DNA from: Actinomycetota bacterium
GTDB taxonomy: Bacteria > Actinomycetota > Acidimicrobiia > Acidimicrobiales > MedAcidi-G1
NCBI GenBank assembly: GCA_002721755.1
Contig: PBLL01000024.1
Coordinates: 1-59,323, forward strand
Reading direction: 5' to 3'
DNA: 59,323 bases
Below are positions 28,373 to 38,128 of the stretch, piece after piece. Under the pieces are notes generated by a model that had not been told where the DNA came from, ran no database searches, and was given only the letters and a program-made list of their open reading frames with translations. Position 1 is the first letter of the stretch. Every line of letters begins with the position of its first letter. The position numbers and the translations under genes are program-made.

Positions 28373-29409
28373 TAGAAAATCACTTTCAATACACCTGTAG
28401 CAACTATGTTCAAAAGTGAAAGAGGCACTAAGACTTTCCATGCAAGTTGCTGCAATTGATCTTCACGAAACCTTGGGTAAGTAAAACGGAACCAAAAAAT
28501 AAGGAATGAAACTAATAACATTTTCCCAATCAAAACTACTGGTCCTAAAAGATTAAAAAGATTATCGGTTGGATCAAGTCCTGGAAAATACCAGCCTCCA
28601 AGAAAGAACGTTGCCGCTAAAGCTGAGAAAATTCCCGCTGTAGCAAATTCACCTATGAAGAAAAGTAGAAATCTCATTCCGGTATATTCAGTTAAATAGC
28701 CAGTGACAATTTCTGATTCTGCTACTGGCATGTCAAAAGGGGGTTGAGTAAGTTCAGCTTGAACCGCAACAAGAAAGATTATGAAACCTAAGAATTGTGT
28801 AATTAAAAAGGGATTACCTATACCACCCCAACCAAAAATTTCTCCATTCGCTTGGGCAAGAACAATTTCTTGGACGTTTAAAGTGCCTGCTTGGATCACG
28901 ACACCCATTACGGCCAGCACAAGAGGCAATTCATAAGCCACAAGTTGTCCGGCGGCTCTCAGTCCACCAATTAGCGAGTATTTACTAGCGGATCCCCAAC
29001 CAGCCATGAGAATTCCTATTACTGAGATTGATGAGACTGCCAATGCCAGAAAAACTCCAGTATCGATATTTATAAACCAAGCATCAGGACCAGCAGGTAA
29101 AACCAGAACAAGTAAAAAAGTAGAAGCTAAGACTACAAATGGAGCTGCTTTGAAAACTACTCGATCAGCGGCTCTTGGGTATAAGTCCTCTTTCTGTAAA
29201 AATTTTCCTACTTCTGCTAAAAGTTGCAGTGATCCATAAGGTCCGGCTTCCATAGGACCTAGTCGACTTTGCATAAAGCTCATCATCTTGAACAAATAAA
29301 GATAAACAAGTGTTCCTGCTGGAAGAAGTACTGCTACTAAAGCCAGAACCGAACGGATCACGGTTTGCTGCCAGTAGGCGAGCTCTATGGCAAGATTAAA
29401 AACCGTCAT
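28372..29409 (-). CDS. nuoH: Complex I subunit H, 11-subunit cluster
   Basis: A 345-residue membrane subunit that connects the peripheral arm to the proton path. [20 protein letters not shown] and [15 protein letters not shown] are recognisable. The acidic loop normally reading D-L-x-E-A-E-Q-E has Val229 in place of the first Glu ([13 protein letters not shown]). The second copy (38745-39968) keeps all three glutamates. It overlaps nuoD by 4 bases. The change suggests an altered coupling path but does not prove loss of function. Confidence 0.95.
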   Translation of the reverse strand: MTVFNLAIELAYWQQTVIRSVLALVAVLLPAGTLVYLYLFKMMSFMQSRLGPMEAGPYGSLQLLAEVGKFLQKEDLYPRAADRVVFKAAPFVVLASTFLLVLVLPAGPDAWFINIDTGVFLALAVSSISVIGILMAGWGSASKYSLIGGLRAAGQLVAYELPLVLAVMGVVIQAGTLNVQEIVLAQANGEIFGWGGIGNPFLITQFLGFIIFLVAVQAELTQPPFDMPVAESEIVTGYLTEYTGMRFLLFFIGEFATAGIFSALAATFFLGGWYFPGLDPTDNLFNLLGPVVLIGKMLLVSFLIFWFRFTYPRFREDQLQQLAWKVLVPLSLLNIVATGVLKVIF

Positions 29410-30578
29410 CGATCAATATCTCCTAAAATAAAGTAGAGGCTAGCCAGAATAGAAATTACATCTGGCACGTAAACGCCTTTTAAAACCCAAGGGGTGATTG
29501 AAACATTGTTAAACGAGGCTGAACGTATTTTCACTCTGTAAGGAACTAAATCACCTTTGGAAACAATGTAATATCCCATTATTCCAAGAGGATTTTCTGT
29601 TTCTACATAGGCCTCTCCAGCGGGTACTTTTATAATCCTCGGGACTTTGGCCATGATCGGTCCTGAAGGTATACCATCGAGGATTTGATCGACCATCTTG
29701 CAAGATTCTCTGACTTCTTGTAGGCGAACCCAATAACGTGCGAAAGAATCACCATCAGGATGTGTCCATACTTTCCAATCAAGTTGATCATGAATCAGAC
29801 CCACTCCTCCATCTCTTCTTAAATCCCAATCAACTCCGCTCGAACGAATATTTGCTCCTGAAAGACCATATGAAAGTCCTACATCAGCGGGAATTATTCC
29901 TATTCCTCTAGTCCTTGTCTGAAAGATCTCATTGCCGACTACGAGATCTTGCATCTCATCACAAAACGAATGAATTCTAGCAAGCACGTCTTTGGTTTCT
30001 TGTATCCAGCCCTTTGGTAAATCATCTTTTATGCCACCTATTCGGTCAAAATTTGGGTGGAACCGCCCTCCTGTAACTGATTCAATCTGATTCAAAACAA
30101 ATTCTCTATCTCTAAAAGCGTAAAAAACAGGTGTCGTGGCCCCCAATTGGACTGCCATGTCTCCTAAAAATAAAACAACATTAGCTATTCGAGATAATTC
30201 AAATAATGCAGTTCTGATCCACTGAGCTCTGGGAGGTGCTTCTACCTCCATAAGTCTTTCAGCTGCAAGTATGAATGGAACCTCATTTGCAAAACTGCCT
30301 AACCAATCGATTCTGTTTACAAGAGTAGTTACCTGTGGGTAAGTTCTAACTTCGCTAAGTTTTTCATATCCACGATGCATGTAGCCCATTACGGGTTCTG
30401 CGGAAATAACTTGTTCTCCGTCTAAACGAACAATGATTCGAAGAGTTCCATGAGTAGCAGGGTGTTGAGGTCCTAAATTTAAAGTCATTCCCTCTGTTTC
30501 AAGCTCAATATTGACTCTTGCATCACTAGCCTGATTTGCAATATAAGAAAGCTGCTGGGTTGAAGCTTCTAAATTCAT
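29406..30578 (-). CDS. nuoD: Complex I subunit D, 11-subunit cluster, altered quinone site
   Basis: A 390-residue 49-kDa-type subunit, starting [20 protein letters not shown]. The quinone-site His43 in GPQHPATHGTLR is kept. The catalytic Tyr of other complexes is Trp92 (VNRIDWLGSFANE), and the Asp that pairs with the His is Gln144 (AVQLGATTPVFYAF); a nearby conserved His is Val. Arg69 in GYMHRGYEK corresponds to the arginine dimethylated by NDUFAF7 in mitochondria. No Ni-binding Cys pairs exist, so it is not a hydrogenase. It overlaps nuoC by one base. Confidence 0.95.
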   Translation of the reverse strand: MNLEASTQQLSYIANQASDARVNIELETEGMTLNLGPQHPATHGTLRIIVRLDGEQVISAEPVMGYMHRGYEKLSEVRTYPQVTTLVNRIDWLGSFANEVPFILAAERLMEVEAPPRAQWIRTALFELSRIANVVLFLGDMAVQLGATTPVFYAFRDREFVLNQIESVTGGRFHPNFDRIGGIKDDLPKGWIQETKDVLARIHSFCDEMQDLVVGNEIFQTRTRGIGIIPADVGLSYGLSGANIRSSGVDWDLRRDGGVGLIHDQLDWKVWTHPDGDSFARYWVRLQEVRESCKMVDQILDGIPSGPIMAKVPRIIKVPAGEAYVETENPLGIMGYYIVSKGDLVPYRVKIRSASFNNVSITPWVLKGVYVPDVISILASLYFILGDIDR

Positions 30579-31288
30579 CAGGTCTCTTCTCCTGTGTCTT
30601 CACTTTCATCATCATCTTCACCAGGCATAAGTTCTACATCAACTATTCCAGGCCAAGGTTTTGCTCTTCTAGAGAGTAGAGGGAAATCTTTGCGAAGCGG
30701 GTGGCCTTCGAATTCACTGGGCAAATATAGATTCACCAAATTCGGGTGATTGGTAAAGGAGATTCCAAACATCTCCATTACTTCTCTTTCGTGCCAATTA
30801 GCACCTGGATACACAGGTATCCAAGTTTCTACTTCTGGATATTCACCTTCCAAATCTGTCTTTAAATGAATTCCAATATTTGTTGATGGATTATGGACAC
30901 GAGCAAGAAGTTGGAACCGGTTTTGACCTCCTGTTACACCCCACTCCATTTCACTTTCATCAACAACTTCATCAGAAGAGTCAGCATCTATTGCCGCGTC
31001 CATCTCTCTTCCAAATGGAGAGGGTTTCCAATCAATTGCCGAAAGAAAATTAAAAAAAATCATTTCATTTTTCTCGAAAAGAACCTTCGCCGTTTCCAAC
31101 CAAGACTCTTGTGTTACACGGATCCATGCATCAACTCCCGGAACCACATGAGAGTCAACTAAGTCATCACCCAAATCTTTCTCAAGACTAGAAATCAAGA
31201 CATTACGTTCTTCGTCAATTACGAGCTCCTCTTGAGGCTCTATTGACTCATCGACAAGTTCTTCTTCAGTGGTATCAGGTGACGACAA
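30578..31288 (-). CDS. nuoC: Complex I subunit C, 11-subunit cluster
   Basis: A 236-residue 30-kDa-type subunit. The C-terminal half has the signature [20 protein letters not shown] and [10 protein letters not shown]. The N-terminal 45 residues and the last 15 residues are acidic and likely disordered, and an acidic insert ([17 protein letters not shown]) lies mid-protein. The copy at 45827-46294 is much shorter. Its start lies 14 bases inside the nuoB end. Confidence 0.93.
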   Translation of the reverse strand: MSSPDTTEEELVDESIEPQEELVIDEERNVLISSLEKDLGDDLVDSHVVPGVDAWIRVTQESWLETAKVLFEKNEMIFFNFLSAIDWKPSPFGREMDAAIDADSSDEVVDESEMEWGVTGGQNRFQLLARVHNPSTNIGIHLKTDLEGEYPEVETWIPVYPGANWHEREVMEMFGISFTNHPNLVNLYLPSEFEGHPLRKDFPLLSRRAKPWPGIVDVELMPGEDDDESEDTGEET

Positions 31289-31775
31289 TTGGATCTCGAT
31301 TCCATCTATCAGTCATATCTTCTGAAGCTATGCGTTCCTGCAATAAAACGATTCCTTCCAATAAAGCCTCGGGTCTTGGTGGGCAACCAGGAACATAAAC
31401 ATCTACTGGAACAATCTGGTCGACACCTTTTGTAACCGAGTAACTATCCCAATACGGACCGCCACAATTTGCACAAGAACCCATTGAAATAACATATTTT
31501 GGCTCAGGCATTTGCTCATAAAGTCTCCTAACAGCAGGAGCCATCTTGTCAGTTACTGTTCCAGAAATAACAACTAAATCAGCTTGACGAGGGCTCGCTG
31601 GAAAGGGAATAACTCCTAATCGCATTACGTCATAACGCGGAGAAGCAAAAGCTGCTCCCATCTCTATTGCACAACAGGCAAGCCCCCACTGGTAGACCCA
31701 AAGTGAATATTTCCTGCTTATATTCAATAACTTGGTTAGGGGACCAGGCATTTTGCCATTTTCTACTAGACCCAT
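31275..31775 (-). CDS. nuoB: Complex I subunit B, 11-subunit cluster
   Basis: A 166-residue subunit that binds cluster N2. Ligands Cys34, Cys35 (LACCAIEMG), Cys101 ([16 protein letters not shown]) and Cys131 ([10 protein letters not shown]) are all present. The usually invariant RASPRQ loop reads PASPRQ (Pro59), and an additional Cys104 lies beside the third ligand. It overlaps nuoA by 10 bases and nuoC by 14. Confidence 0.95.
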   Translation of the reverse strand: MGLVENGKMPGPLTKLLNISRKYSLWVYQWGLACCAIEMGAAFASPRYDVMRLGVIPFPASPRQADLVVISGTVTDKMAPAVRRLYEQMPEPKYVISMGSCANCGGPYWDSYSVTKGVDQIVPVDVYVPGCPPRPEALLEGIVLLQERIASEDMTDRWNRDPIVVT

Positions 31776-32131
31776 CTAAGCAACCGCTTTCTCCAAGCAT
31801 AAAGAAGCCCCAAAGCGAGAATGAAGATAAAAATCGCCATTTCAACCAGACCAAATAGGTCATATACCTCAAGGCGTGCTGCCCATGGGAAAATAAATAC
31901 TGCTTCTACATCGAATAGAACAAACATTAAAGCAAAGACGTAATATCTGATATTTGCTTGACTCCACATATCACCTTGTGGGTCAACACCTGATTCATAA
32001 TTTATTCGTTTTTGGGGAGTCTCTCTGCTGGGTCTGAGCAAACTTCCCAATCCTAAGAAAACAGAAACAAGGAGGATTCCGACACCGCCAAAAATTAAAA
32101 CTGTAAGCCAATTACGGAGAAATTCAGACAT
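31766..32131 (-). CDS. nuoA: Complex I subunit A, 11-subunit cluster
   Basis: About 121 residues with three membrane helices. The conserved loop [20 protein letters not shown] is followed by [21 protein letters not shown] take the ATG at 32129-32131 (MSEFLRNW); an in-frame TTG at 32144-32146 lies closer to an AAAGG sequence and may be the real start. First gene of the 11-subunit cluster, 109-124 bases after the nuoN of the complete cluster. Confidence 0.92.
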   Translation of the reverse strand: MSEFLRNWLTVLIFGGVGILLVSVFLGLGSLLRPSRETPQKRINYESGVDPQGDMWSQANIRYYVFALMFVLFDVEAVFIFPWAARLEVYDLFGLVEMAIFIFILALGLLYAWRKRLLRWV

Positions 32132-32146
32132 CGTTTGAAGACCCAA

Positions 32147-32255
32147 TTACCTTTGATAAATAAAAAAAGCCAAAGTTATGTACCCGAGGAAGGCTACCGC
32201 AATTTGAAGCTTTCGGAGGGGTTCGGACGACTTGAATGAAATATTTCACTAGCAT
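32147..32255 (-). promoter_or_regulatory. Spacer between the two nuo clusters
   Basis: This is the longest gap inside the nuo genes (109 bp). It has a perfect 12-bp palindrome TGAAATATTTCA (32237-32248) soon after the upstream nuoN stop. Just before the downstream cluster, AGCC and GGCT can pair ahead of a run of seven T on the minus strand, a weak terminator-like element. It is a plausible place for the two clusters to be expressed at different levels. No strong promoter was recognised. Confidence 0.35.
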
Positions 32256-33746
32256 TTAACCACTCACCAAAGTAGGTATCGCATCACGGGTTATATCTAC
32301 GATGGGTCCAGGAATAAAGCCGGTGACAATTACAACAATCGATGCAAAACCAGTTACTACCCAAACTCCTTTCGGGACATTAATCCCTTCAATTTGTTGA
32401 TTATCAATTTCAACGTACATTGCCAGAAGTATTCGAAGATATACATATGCAGCGATAGCTGCTGAAAGCATCGCTACTCCTGCAAGGAAATAATATTGAG
32501 TATCAACAGCAGATGAGATAACCCCTAGTTTGGCTACGAAACCTCCTGTGAAAGGAATACCTGCTTGTCCTAGCAACAAAATAGTAAATAAGGCTGCTAG
32601 AAGTGGCTTACGTTGGGCTAATCCTTTATAGGCATCAATATCATGATTTGAATCACCATCACCTCCTATAACAGTCACTACTGCAAAACTTCCTGCAGCT
32701 AGAAACGTGTATACACCCAAGTAAAAGAGCACAGACGCTACCCCGTCTTTATTGGCTGATTGAACTCCAATAAGAATGAATCCTGCGTGAGCTATTGAAG
32801 AATATGCCAGCATTCTTTTTACGTTGCTCTGAACTACTGCAACCACTGATCCAAATACAACTGTTAGACCGGATAGTACTGCTATAGGGATTTGCCACTC
32901 GTCTACGTATGAAGCAAATGTCAACGGGAAAACTCTTATGAGTGCAGCAAATCCTGCAACTTTTACTCCTGCTGCCATCCAAATTACGACCGGAGTGGGA
33001 GCTCCTTGATAAGCGTCTGGGGTCCAAGCATGAAAAGGAAACGCTGCTATTTTGAATCCTAAACCAACCATCATTAGAGCAAACCCGATCATCAACATTC
33101 CATCCTCCACCAAAACTGCGGAAGCTAGGTAATTTTTAATAGCAAATAAGTTCGTTGTGCCGACAGCACCATATACAAGTGCGATTCCATAGAGTAAAAA
33201 TGCTGAAGAAAAAGCGCCTAGAAGAAAATACTTTAGTGCTCCTTCTTGGGATTCAATTTTCCTCAGATGAAGTGCAACGAGAACATAAACCGCTATCGAA
33301 AGGATTTCTATTCCTAGAAACAAAACAATTAAATCATTTGCCGCGACCATAACAGCAGCACCGGCGGCAGATAGTAGAAGAAGAACGTAGAACTCTGAAT
33401 CTGGGATTTCTTCCCTTTGAAGATATGGGCGAGCAAGAATAGAAGTTGCGATCAATGCGATTGCAATTAGTGAAGTAAGAAAAATCGTGGAACCATCTAT
33501 TCCTACAGAGCCGTTCAAGAACGCAACTGCCCCATCATCTTGGATTTTGTTCCACATTGGGATTGATGAAACTAAAACAAAAACTCCAGCTGTTAAGGAG
33601 ACAGCTGGTGACAACCAAGAAACTGCCCTTTTTAGCAGTGAAGAAACTGTGAGTAATAACAGCGCTGATACCGTCAAGAAAATGAGCGGAAGCAGGGCCC
33701 ACCATACTATTTCAGGAGCAGAAATAGGGTTAGTTGCAAAAACCAT
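32256..33746 (-). CDS. nuoN: Complex I subunit N, 14-subunit cluster
   Basis: A 496-residue antiporter-like subunit. LGIEILSIAVYVLVALHLRK, GALKYFLLGAFSSAFLLYG and PFHAWTPDAYQGAPTPVVIW are the conserved proton-channel segments. It is the last gene of the complete nuoA-N set and starts at the end of nuoM. Confidence 0.95.
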   Translation of the reverse strand: MVFATNPISAPEIVWWALLPLIFLTVSALLLLTVSSLLKRAVSWLSPAVSLTAGVFVLVSSIPMWNKIQDDGAVAFLNGSVGIDGSTIFLTSLIAIALIATSILARPYLQREEIPDSEFYVLLLLSAAGAAVMVAANDLIVLFLGIEILSIAVYVLVALHLRKIESQEGALKYFLLGAFSSAFLLYGIALVYGAVGTTNLFAIKNYLASAVLVEDGMLMIGFALMMVGLGFKIAAFPFHAWTPDAYQGAPTPVVIWMAAGVKVAGFAALIRVFPLTFASYVDEWQIPIAVLSGLTVVFGSVVAVVQSNVKRMLAYSSIAHAGFILIGVQSANKDGVASVLFYLGVYTFLAAGSFAVVTVIGGDGDSNHDIDAYKGLAQRKPLLAALFTILLLGQAGIPFTGGFVAKLGVISSAVDTQYYFLAGVAMLSAAIAAYVYLRILLAMYVEIDNQQIEGINVPKGVWVVTGFASIVVIVTGFIPGPIVDITRDAIPTLVSG

Positions 33747-35341
33747 TAATCATGTCCTTTTTCTGATTCTTTAGAATTTATTTCTCCCTGCGAATAGCGG
33801 TTCACAGGCTCTTCAAATTCTGAAACATGTTCTTCAATGTGTACTACTAGTGCTTTTACTGAATTTTCCATTCTGTTTAAAACTGGTTTCGGATAGATGC
33901 CTAGAAAAACTATTAGGGCTAAGAGCGGTAGTAATACTAAAGTTTCCTTTGTCTTTAGATCAGCTACTTCTGCATTTTCTTTTTCGACAGGACCGTGGAA
34001 AACACGTTGATACGCCCAAAGTAAATATAGAGCGGCCAATACAACTCCAATAGTGGCTATAACAGCCCACCACCTATGAGCAGTAAACGTTCCCAATAAA
34101 ATTAGAAACTCTCCTACGAAACCATTCAGACCTGGTAGCCCTATTGAAGAAAGCATTACTACTGTGAAAAAAGCCGCCATGAGAGGTGCAGAATGTTGAA
34201 GCCCTCCGAGCTCATCTATTTGCCTTGTATGCCGGCGTTCATAGATCATCCCAACTAACAGAAATAGTGCCCCAGTTGAGATGCCGTGGTTAACCATCTG
34301 TAAAACACTGCCTTGAAGAGCTTCGGTATTTAAAGCAAATGTTCCTAAAACAATGAAACCGAGGTGGGCAATTGAGGAGTAAGCAACAAGTCTTTTTAAA
34401 TCCTTCTGCATGGCTGCTACAACGGCACCATAAATTATCCCGACTACTCCTAAGGTTAAAAAAACTGGTGCGAAAAAGTGTGAAGCTTCAGGAAATAGAT
34501 ATAAACCAAATCTCAATAGACCATAGGTTCCCAGTTTTAATAGCACGCCAGCAAGGATCACCGAGCCTGCTGTTGGGGCTTCGGTATGCGCGTCGGGTAG
34601 CCATGTGTGCAAGGGAAAGATAGGAATTTTAACAGCAAAAGCGAGAGCAAAAGTTAAGAACAACCAACGAGCTGTTCCTTGAGCAATAGTCTGCGATTCA
34701 GCAATTTGGATTAGATCGAAAGTTACGGGACTGCCAAGATTTTTCGCATGTAGAAAAGCAACTGTGATGATCCCAACCAGCATTAATGCGGATCCAGCCA
34801 TGGTGAACAAAAAGAATTTTGTCGCCGCATATGCACGATTTCCATGCCCCCACCGGCTGATCAAGAAATACATTGGAACAAGAACAACTTCAAAACATAA
34901 GAAGAATAGAATCAGATCCAAAGCGCAGAAAACGCCCATTACCCCAGCTTCTAATAAAAGCATCCAAGCAAAATATGAGCGCTCATTATGCTCAGGATCT
35001 ACTGCGAAGAAAGCAATAGGAAATAGAAGTCCTGTCAAAATAATTAGAAACAGTGAAATCCCATCCACACCAAACGACCAGGAAATTCCAAAATCGCTAA
35101 TCCATGATTGTCGAGAAACAAATTGAAACATGCCTGACTGTGAATCTGAGTCAAATTCACTTAATAACCAAAGAGACAGAGCACCTGTAGTAGTTGAAAA
35201 TATCAATGCAGTTAACTTAATTAAGTCTTTTCTGGTACGGGGTAAAAAGAGTATGAATAGTGCTCCCGCACTAGGCACAACTAGCAAAGCTGGAAGCACT
35301 GGAAAAGTTGCGGATGAAGCAGTTGCAAGTAAGGAGGTCAT
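33746..35341 (-). CDS. nuoM: Complex I subunit M, 14-subunit cluster
   Basis: A 531-residue antiporter-like subunit. The ATG at 35339-35341 (MTSLLATASSATFPVLPALL) overlaps the nuoL stop as ATGA, preferred over an ORF start 8 codons upstream. FLCFEVVLVPMYFLISRWG and FPLHTWLPDAHTEAPTAGSV are standard. An acidic soluble C-terminal tail follows the last helix, as in the other NuoM here. Confidence 0.95.
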   Translation of the reverse strand: MTSLLATASSATFPVLPALLVVPSAGALFILFLPRTRKDLIKLTALIFSTTTGALSLWLLSEFDSDSQSGMFQFVSRQSWISDFGISWSFGVDGISLFLIILTGLLFPIAFFAVDPEHNERSYFAWMLLLEAGVMGVFCALDLILFFLCFEVVLVPMYFLISRWGHGNRAYAATKFFLFTMAGSALMLVGIITVAFLHAKNLGSPVTFDLIQIAESQTIAQGTARWLFLTFALAFAVKIPIFPLHTWLPDAHTEAPTAGSVILAGVLLKLGTYGLLRFGLYLFPEASHFFAPVFLTLGVVGIIYGAVVAAMQKDLKRLVAYSSIAHLGFIVLGTFALNTEALQGSVLQMVNHGISTGALFLLVGMIYERRHTRQIDELGGLQHSAPLMAAFFTVVMLSSIGLPGLNGFVGEFLILLGTFTAHRWWAVIATIGVVLAALYLLWAYQRVFHGPVEKENAEVADLKTKETLVLLPLLALIVFLGIYPKPVLNRMENSVKALVVHIEEHVSEFEEPVNRYSQGEINSKESEKGHD

Positions 35342-37242
35342 ATTGTCGTCCTTAATAAGAACCAAATAAGAAGACCGACAGCTCCTACGCCTATACCCAA
35401 AGCGTAGGTTCTAACCAAACCATTTTGAGAAAGTCGGAGCAAAGAAGCAGTTCGTTTAACGAATTGCCCTGTGCCGTCGACAGCACCATCTATAACTTTC
35501 TTGTCAAATTTTGTAATGGCTTCGAATGCTTGGAATCCAGGTCCTCCCATAATTTTTGAAACTGTGGAATCGAAATGCCAAGCGTTTTCTAATATTGGCT
35601 TTTCAAAAATTTGCTTATCAATCTTTTCCTTGAGATAAGTAGAAATTCCTACAAATATCCCTACCCCTACTGAAATTATGGCTAACAGTGCCAACACCCA
35701 TAAAGTAAGACCAGAAAGATGCAAGTGTGTCTCATTATGGAACATTGCTGGTTCTAACCAATGTTCTAACCATTTCGTTGAAGAGGAAAAGGGTAGTTGG
35801 ATCAGACCACCAACTACTGAAAGAAATGCCAAAACTATAAGAGGGAAAGTCATTGTCCGTGGTGATTCATGAGGTTGTATTTCATCTGCATCACTATCAT
35901 TTGAATATCGCGGTTCACCGAAGAATGTGAGAATTACCTGACGTGTCATATAAAAAGCCGTTAAGAGTGCAGTAAATAGACCAATAAACCAAAGAACAGG
36001 GTTTTTATCCCATGCAAAAGCAAGAATTTCGTCTTTAGACCAGAAACCTGCAAATGGTGGAACACCTGCGATAGCCAACCATCCAATAATAAATGTTCCT
36101 GCAGTTACTGGCATCAATGATCGAAGTCCGCCATACCGACGAAGATCTTGTTCACCATTCATCCCGTGGATAACTGAACCTGCACCTAGGAAAAGAAGCG
36201 CTTTAAAAAAAGCGTGCGTTACCATGTGGAAAATCGCTGCGGTATATGCTCCGCAGCCAACCGCTAAAACCATATAGCCGAGCTGACTTACTGTTGAATA
36301 GGCAAGAACTTTCTTAATATCTGTTTGTGCGACTGCTATAGATGCCGCAAATAGAGCGGTCCCGGCACCCACCCATGCAATCAATCCAGTTGACCAGGAA
36401 GAAGCTTCTACCATGATTGGATTAACTCTGATTAGTAAATAAACACCTGAAGTAACCATGGTTGCAGCATGAATTAATGCTGAGACTGGAGTTGGTCCAG
36501 CCATCGCATCCGGTAACCACAGATAAAGAGGAAACTGTGCTGACTTTCCTACGGCACCTATAAAAAGCATTAAAACTATAAACGTCGTAGTGGTTTGTGC
36601 TATTTCATTAGAACCGATGAGGTCGAAAATTTCTAGATATTGGAGTGATCCAACATTGAAAAAAATTAGAAACATCGCAATCATAAAACCCCAGTCTCCA
36701 ACTCGGTTTGTTATAAATGCTTTTTTTCCCGCAGTTGCATTTGCTGGATCACTAAACCAAAACGAAATTAGAAGGTAAGAACACGCTCCAACACCTTCCC
36801 AACCTAAGAATGTCAATAGAAGATTGTCACCCAATACAAGTATCAACATTGAAAATGAAAATAAATTCAGATATGTGAAAAATCTGCTGAAATTAGGGTC
36901 ACCATGCATATAACCGATCGAATAAAGGTGAATTAATGTGCCAACTCCTGTGATGAACAGACACATCGTAAGAGATAAAGGATCTGCAAGAAAACCGATT
37001 TCAACTTGGAAATCTCCAGCCGGAATCCAATCGAACAGTGTAAAAACTGTTTGACGATTTTCACTTTCTTCTGAAAGCATGCCGACGAAAACAATTAGAG
37101 AGGACAAAAAAGAACCAGCCATTGCTGATGTCGCAAGCCATCCTGATGCTGGCTCTCCTGTTTTACGACCGATACAAATCAACGTAAGAAATCCCATGAG
37201 TGGAAAAACAGGAATTAACCAAACTAGATCTAGCATTTTCAC
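35338..37242 (-). CDS. nuoL: Complex I subunit L, 14-subunit cluster
   Basis: A 634-residue antiporter-like subunit of usual length. GWEGVGACSYLLISFWFSDP, ITNRVGDWGFMIA and YLWLPDAMAGPTPVSALIHA are conserved, and the C-terminal lateral-helix region is present. It lacks the His-Gly-Glu repeat of the other copy. It overlaps nuoK and nuoM by 4 bases each. Confidence 0.95.
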   Translation of the reverse strand: MKMLDLVWLIPVFPLMGFLTLICIGRKTGEPASGWLATSAMAGSFLSSLIVFVGMLSEESENRQTVFTLFDWIPAGDFQVEIGFLADPLSLTMCLFITGVGTLIHLYSIGYMHGDPNFSRFFTYLNLFSFSMLILVLGDNLLLTFLGWEGVGACSYLLISFWFSDPANATAGKKAFITNRVGDWGFMIAMFLIFFNVGSLQYLEIFDLIGSNEIAQTTTTFIVLMLFIGAVGKSAQFPLYLWLPDAMAGPTPVSALIHAATMVTSGVYLLIRVNPIMVEASSWSTGLIAWVGAGTALFAASIAVAQTDIKKVLAYSTVSQLGYMVLAVGCGAYTAAIFHMVTHAFFKALLFLGAGSVIHGMNGEQDLRRYGGLRSLMPVTAGTFIIGWLAIAGVPPFAGFWSKDEILAFAWDKNPVLWFIGLFTALLTAFYMTRQVILTFFGEPRYSNDSDADEIQPHESPRTMTFPLIVLAFLSVVGGLIQLPFSSSTKWLEHWLEPAMFHNETHLHLSGLTLWVLALLAIISVGVGIFVGISTYLKEKIDKQIFEKPILENAWHFDSTVSKIMGGPGFQAFEAITKFDKKVIDGAVDGTGQFVKRTASLLRLSQNGLVRTYALGIGVGAVGLLIWFLLRTTI

Positions 37243-37544
37243 CCACCCAAGATATTCAGATCGTCTGCATTTGTTCTCGCTCGTCTTCGCATGATGGCAA
37301 CCACCAGAGCCAAGCCGACTACTACTTCTGCTGCTGCTACTACCAAAACGAAGAAAACAGCTAATTGACCTCCGAGATCATTTAAATGAGAGCCGATGCT
37401 TACGAAAGTTATGTTTACCGCGTTTAACATCAACTCGATGCACATGAACATGATTAGAGGGTTTCGTCTTACCAATAGGCCTACAGTCCCGATAGAAAAA
37501 AGAACAGCAGCTAACGACAGGTACCAAGTGGTAGTTACAGTCAT
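37239..37544 (-). CDS. nuoK: Complex I subunit K, 14-subunit cluster
   Basis: A 101-residue three-helix subunit with VLFSIGTVGLLVRRNPLIMF, then MCIELMLNAVNITFVSIG and AAAEVVVGLALVVAIMRR; both membrane glutamates are kept. Overlaps nuoJ and nuoL by 4 bases each. Confidence 0.95.
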   Translation of the reverse strand: MTVTTTWYLSLAAVLFSIGTVGLLVRRNPLIMFMCIELMLNAVNITFVSIGSHLNDLGGQLAVFFVLVVAAAEVVVGLALVVAIMRRRARTNADDLNILGG

Positions 37545-38128
37545 TCCTTACCTTCTTCTATTTCTTCTTCAAAATTATGATTTTGTGATTCTTCTGAAGT
37601 TTTTATAAGTGGTTTTTGTGGTCGTGTCGAAAGAACAACTGCTCCGATGACTGCAACTGTTAATAAAAGTGCAGTTAGCTCTACTGAGAAAACTTGTTTA
37701 GAAAATAATGTTTCACCTAAGAGTCTTGTGTTATTCCCAGCATCCCCTATAGGAGTATTTGCTTCCTGGACACCTGTAGGACCACCCACTGCAACTATCA
37801 AAACAGTCAGGATAATCCCAAAAATCGATGCCCCAAGAACGACCGCCAAGGGTCTTTGACCAGAAATCGGTTCTACCCTTAAATCTTCCGCGCGATCTAC
37901 TCCCAATAGGGTTATTACAAAGACAAAAAGAATTACGATCGCTCCGGCATAAACAATCACTTGTATTGCAGCAAGAAATGTTGCTTCAAGTAGAACAAAT
38001 AATACTGCCGCTCCGAATAAAGTTTGCACCATAAATAAAGCTGAATGAACAGGATTCTTTGAAAATATGACCCCTAATGAACCACTTAAAATAACCACAG
38101 CGCTTGTTAAAAAGACAGTTGTTTCCAT
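37541..38128 (-). CDS. nuoJ: Complex I subunit J, 14-subunit cluster
   Basis: A 195-residue membrane subunit. VHSALFMVQTLFGAAVLFVL and AIQVIVYAGAIVILFVFVIT match NuoJ. The C-terminus is a soluble acidic tail (KTSEESQNHNFEEEIEEGKE). It overlaps nuoI by one base. Confidence 0.93.
   Translation of the reverse strand: METTVFLTSAVVILSGSLGVIFSKNPVHSALFMVQTLFGAAVLFVLLEATFLAAIQVIVYAGAIVILFVFVITLLGVDRAEDLRVEPISGQRPLAVVLGASIFGIILTVLIVAVGGPTGVQEANTPIGDAGNNTRLLGETLFSKQVFSVELTALLLTVAVIGAVVLSTRPQKPLIKTSEESQNHNFEEEIEEGKE

Noticed and set aside
29406-30578. Possibility that the 11-subunit cluster is an energy-converting hydrogenase
   Set aside because: NuoD has no N- or C-terminal Cys pairs for Ni-Fe binding and no hydrogenase maturation genes are nearby.
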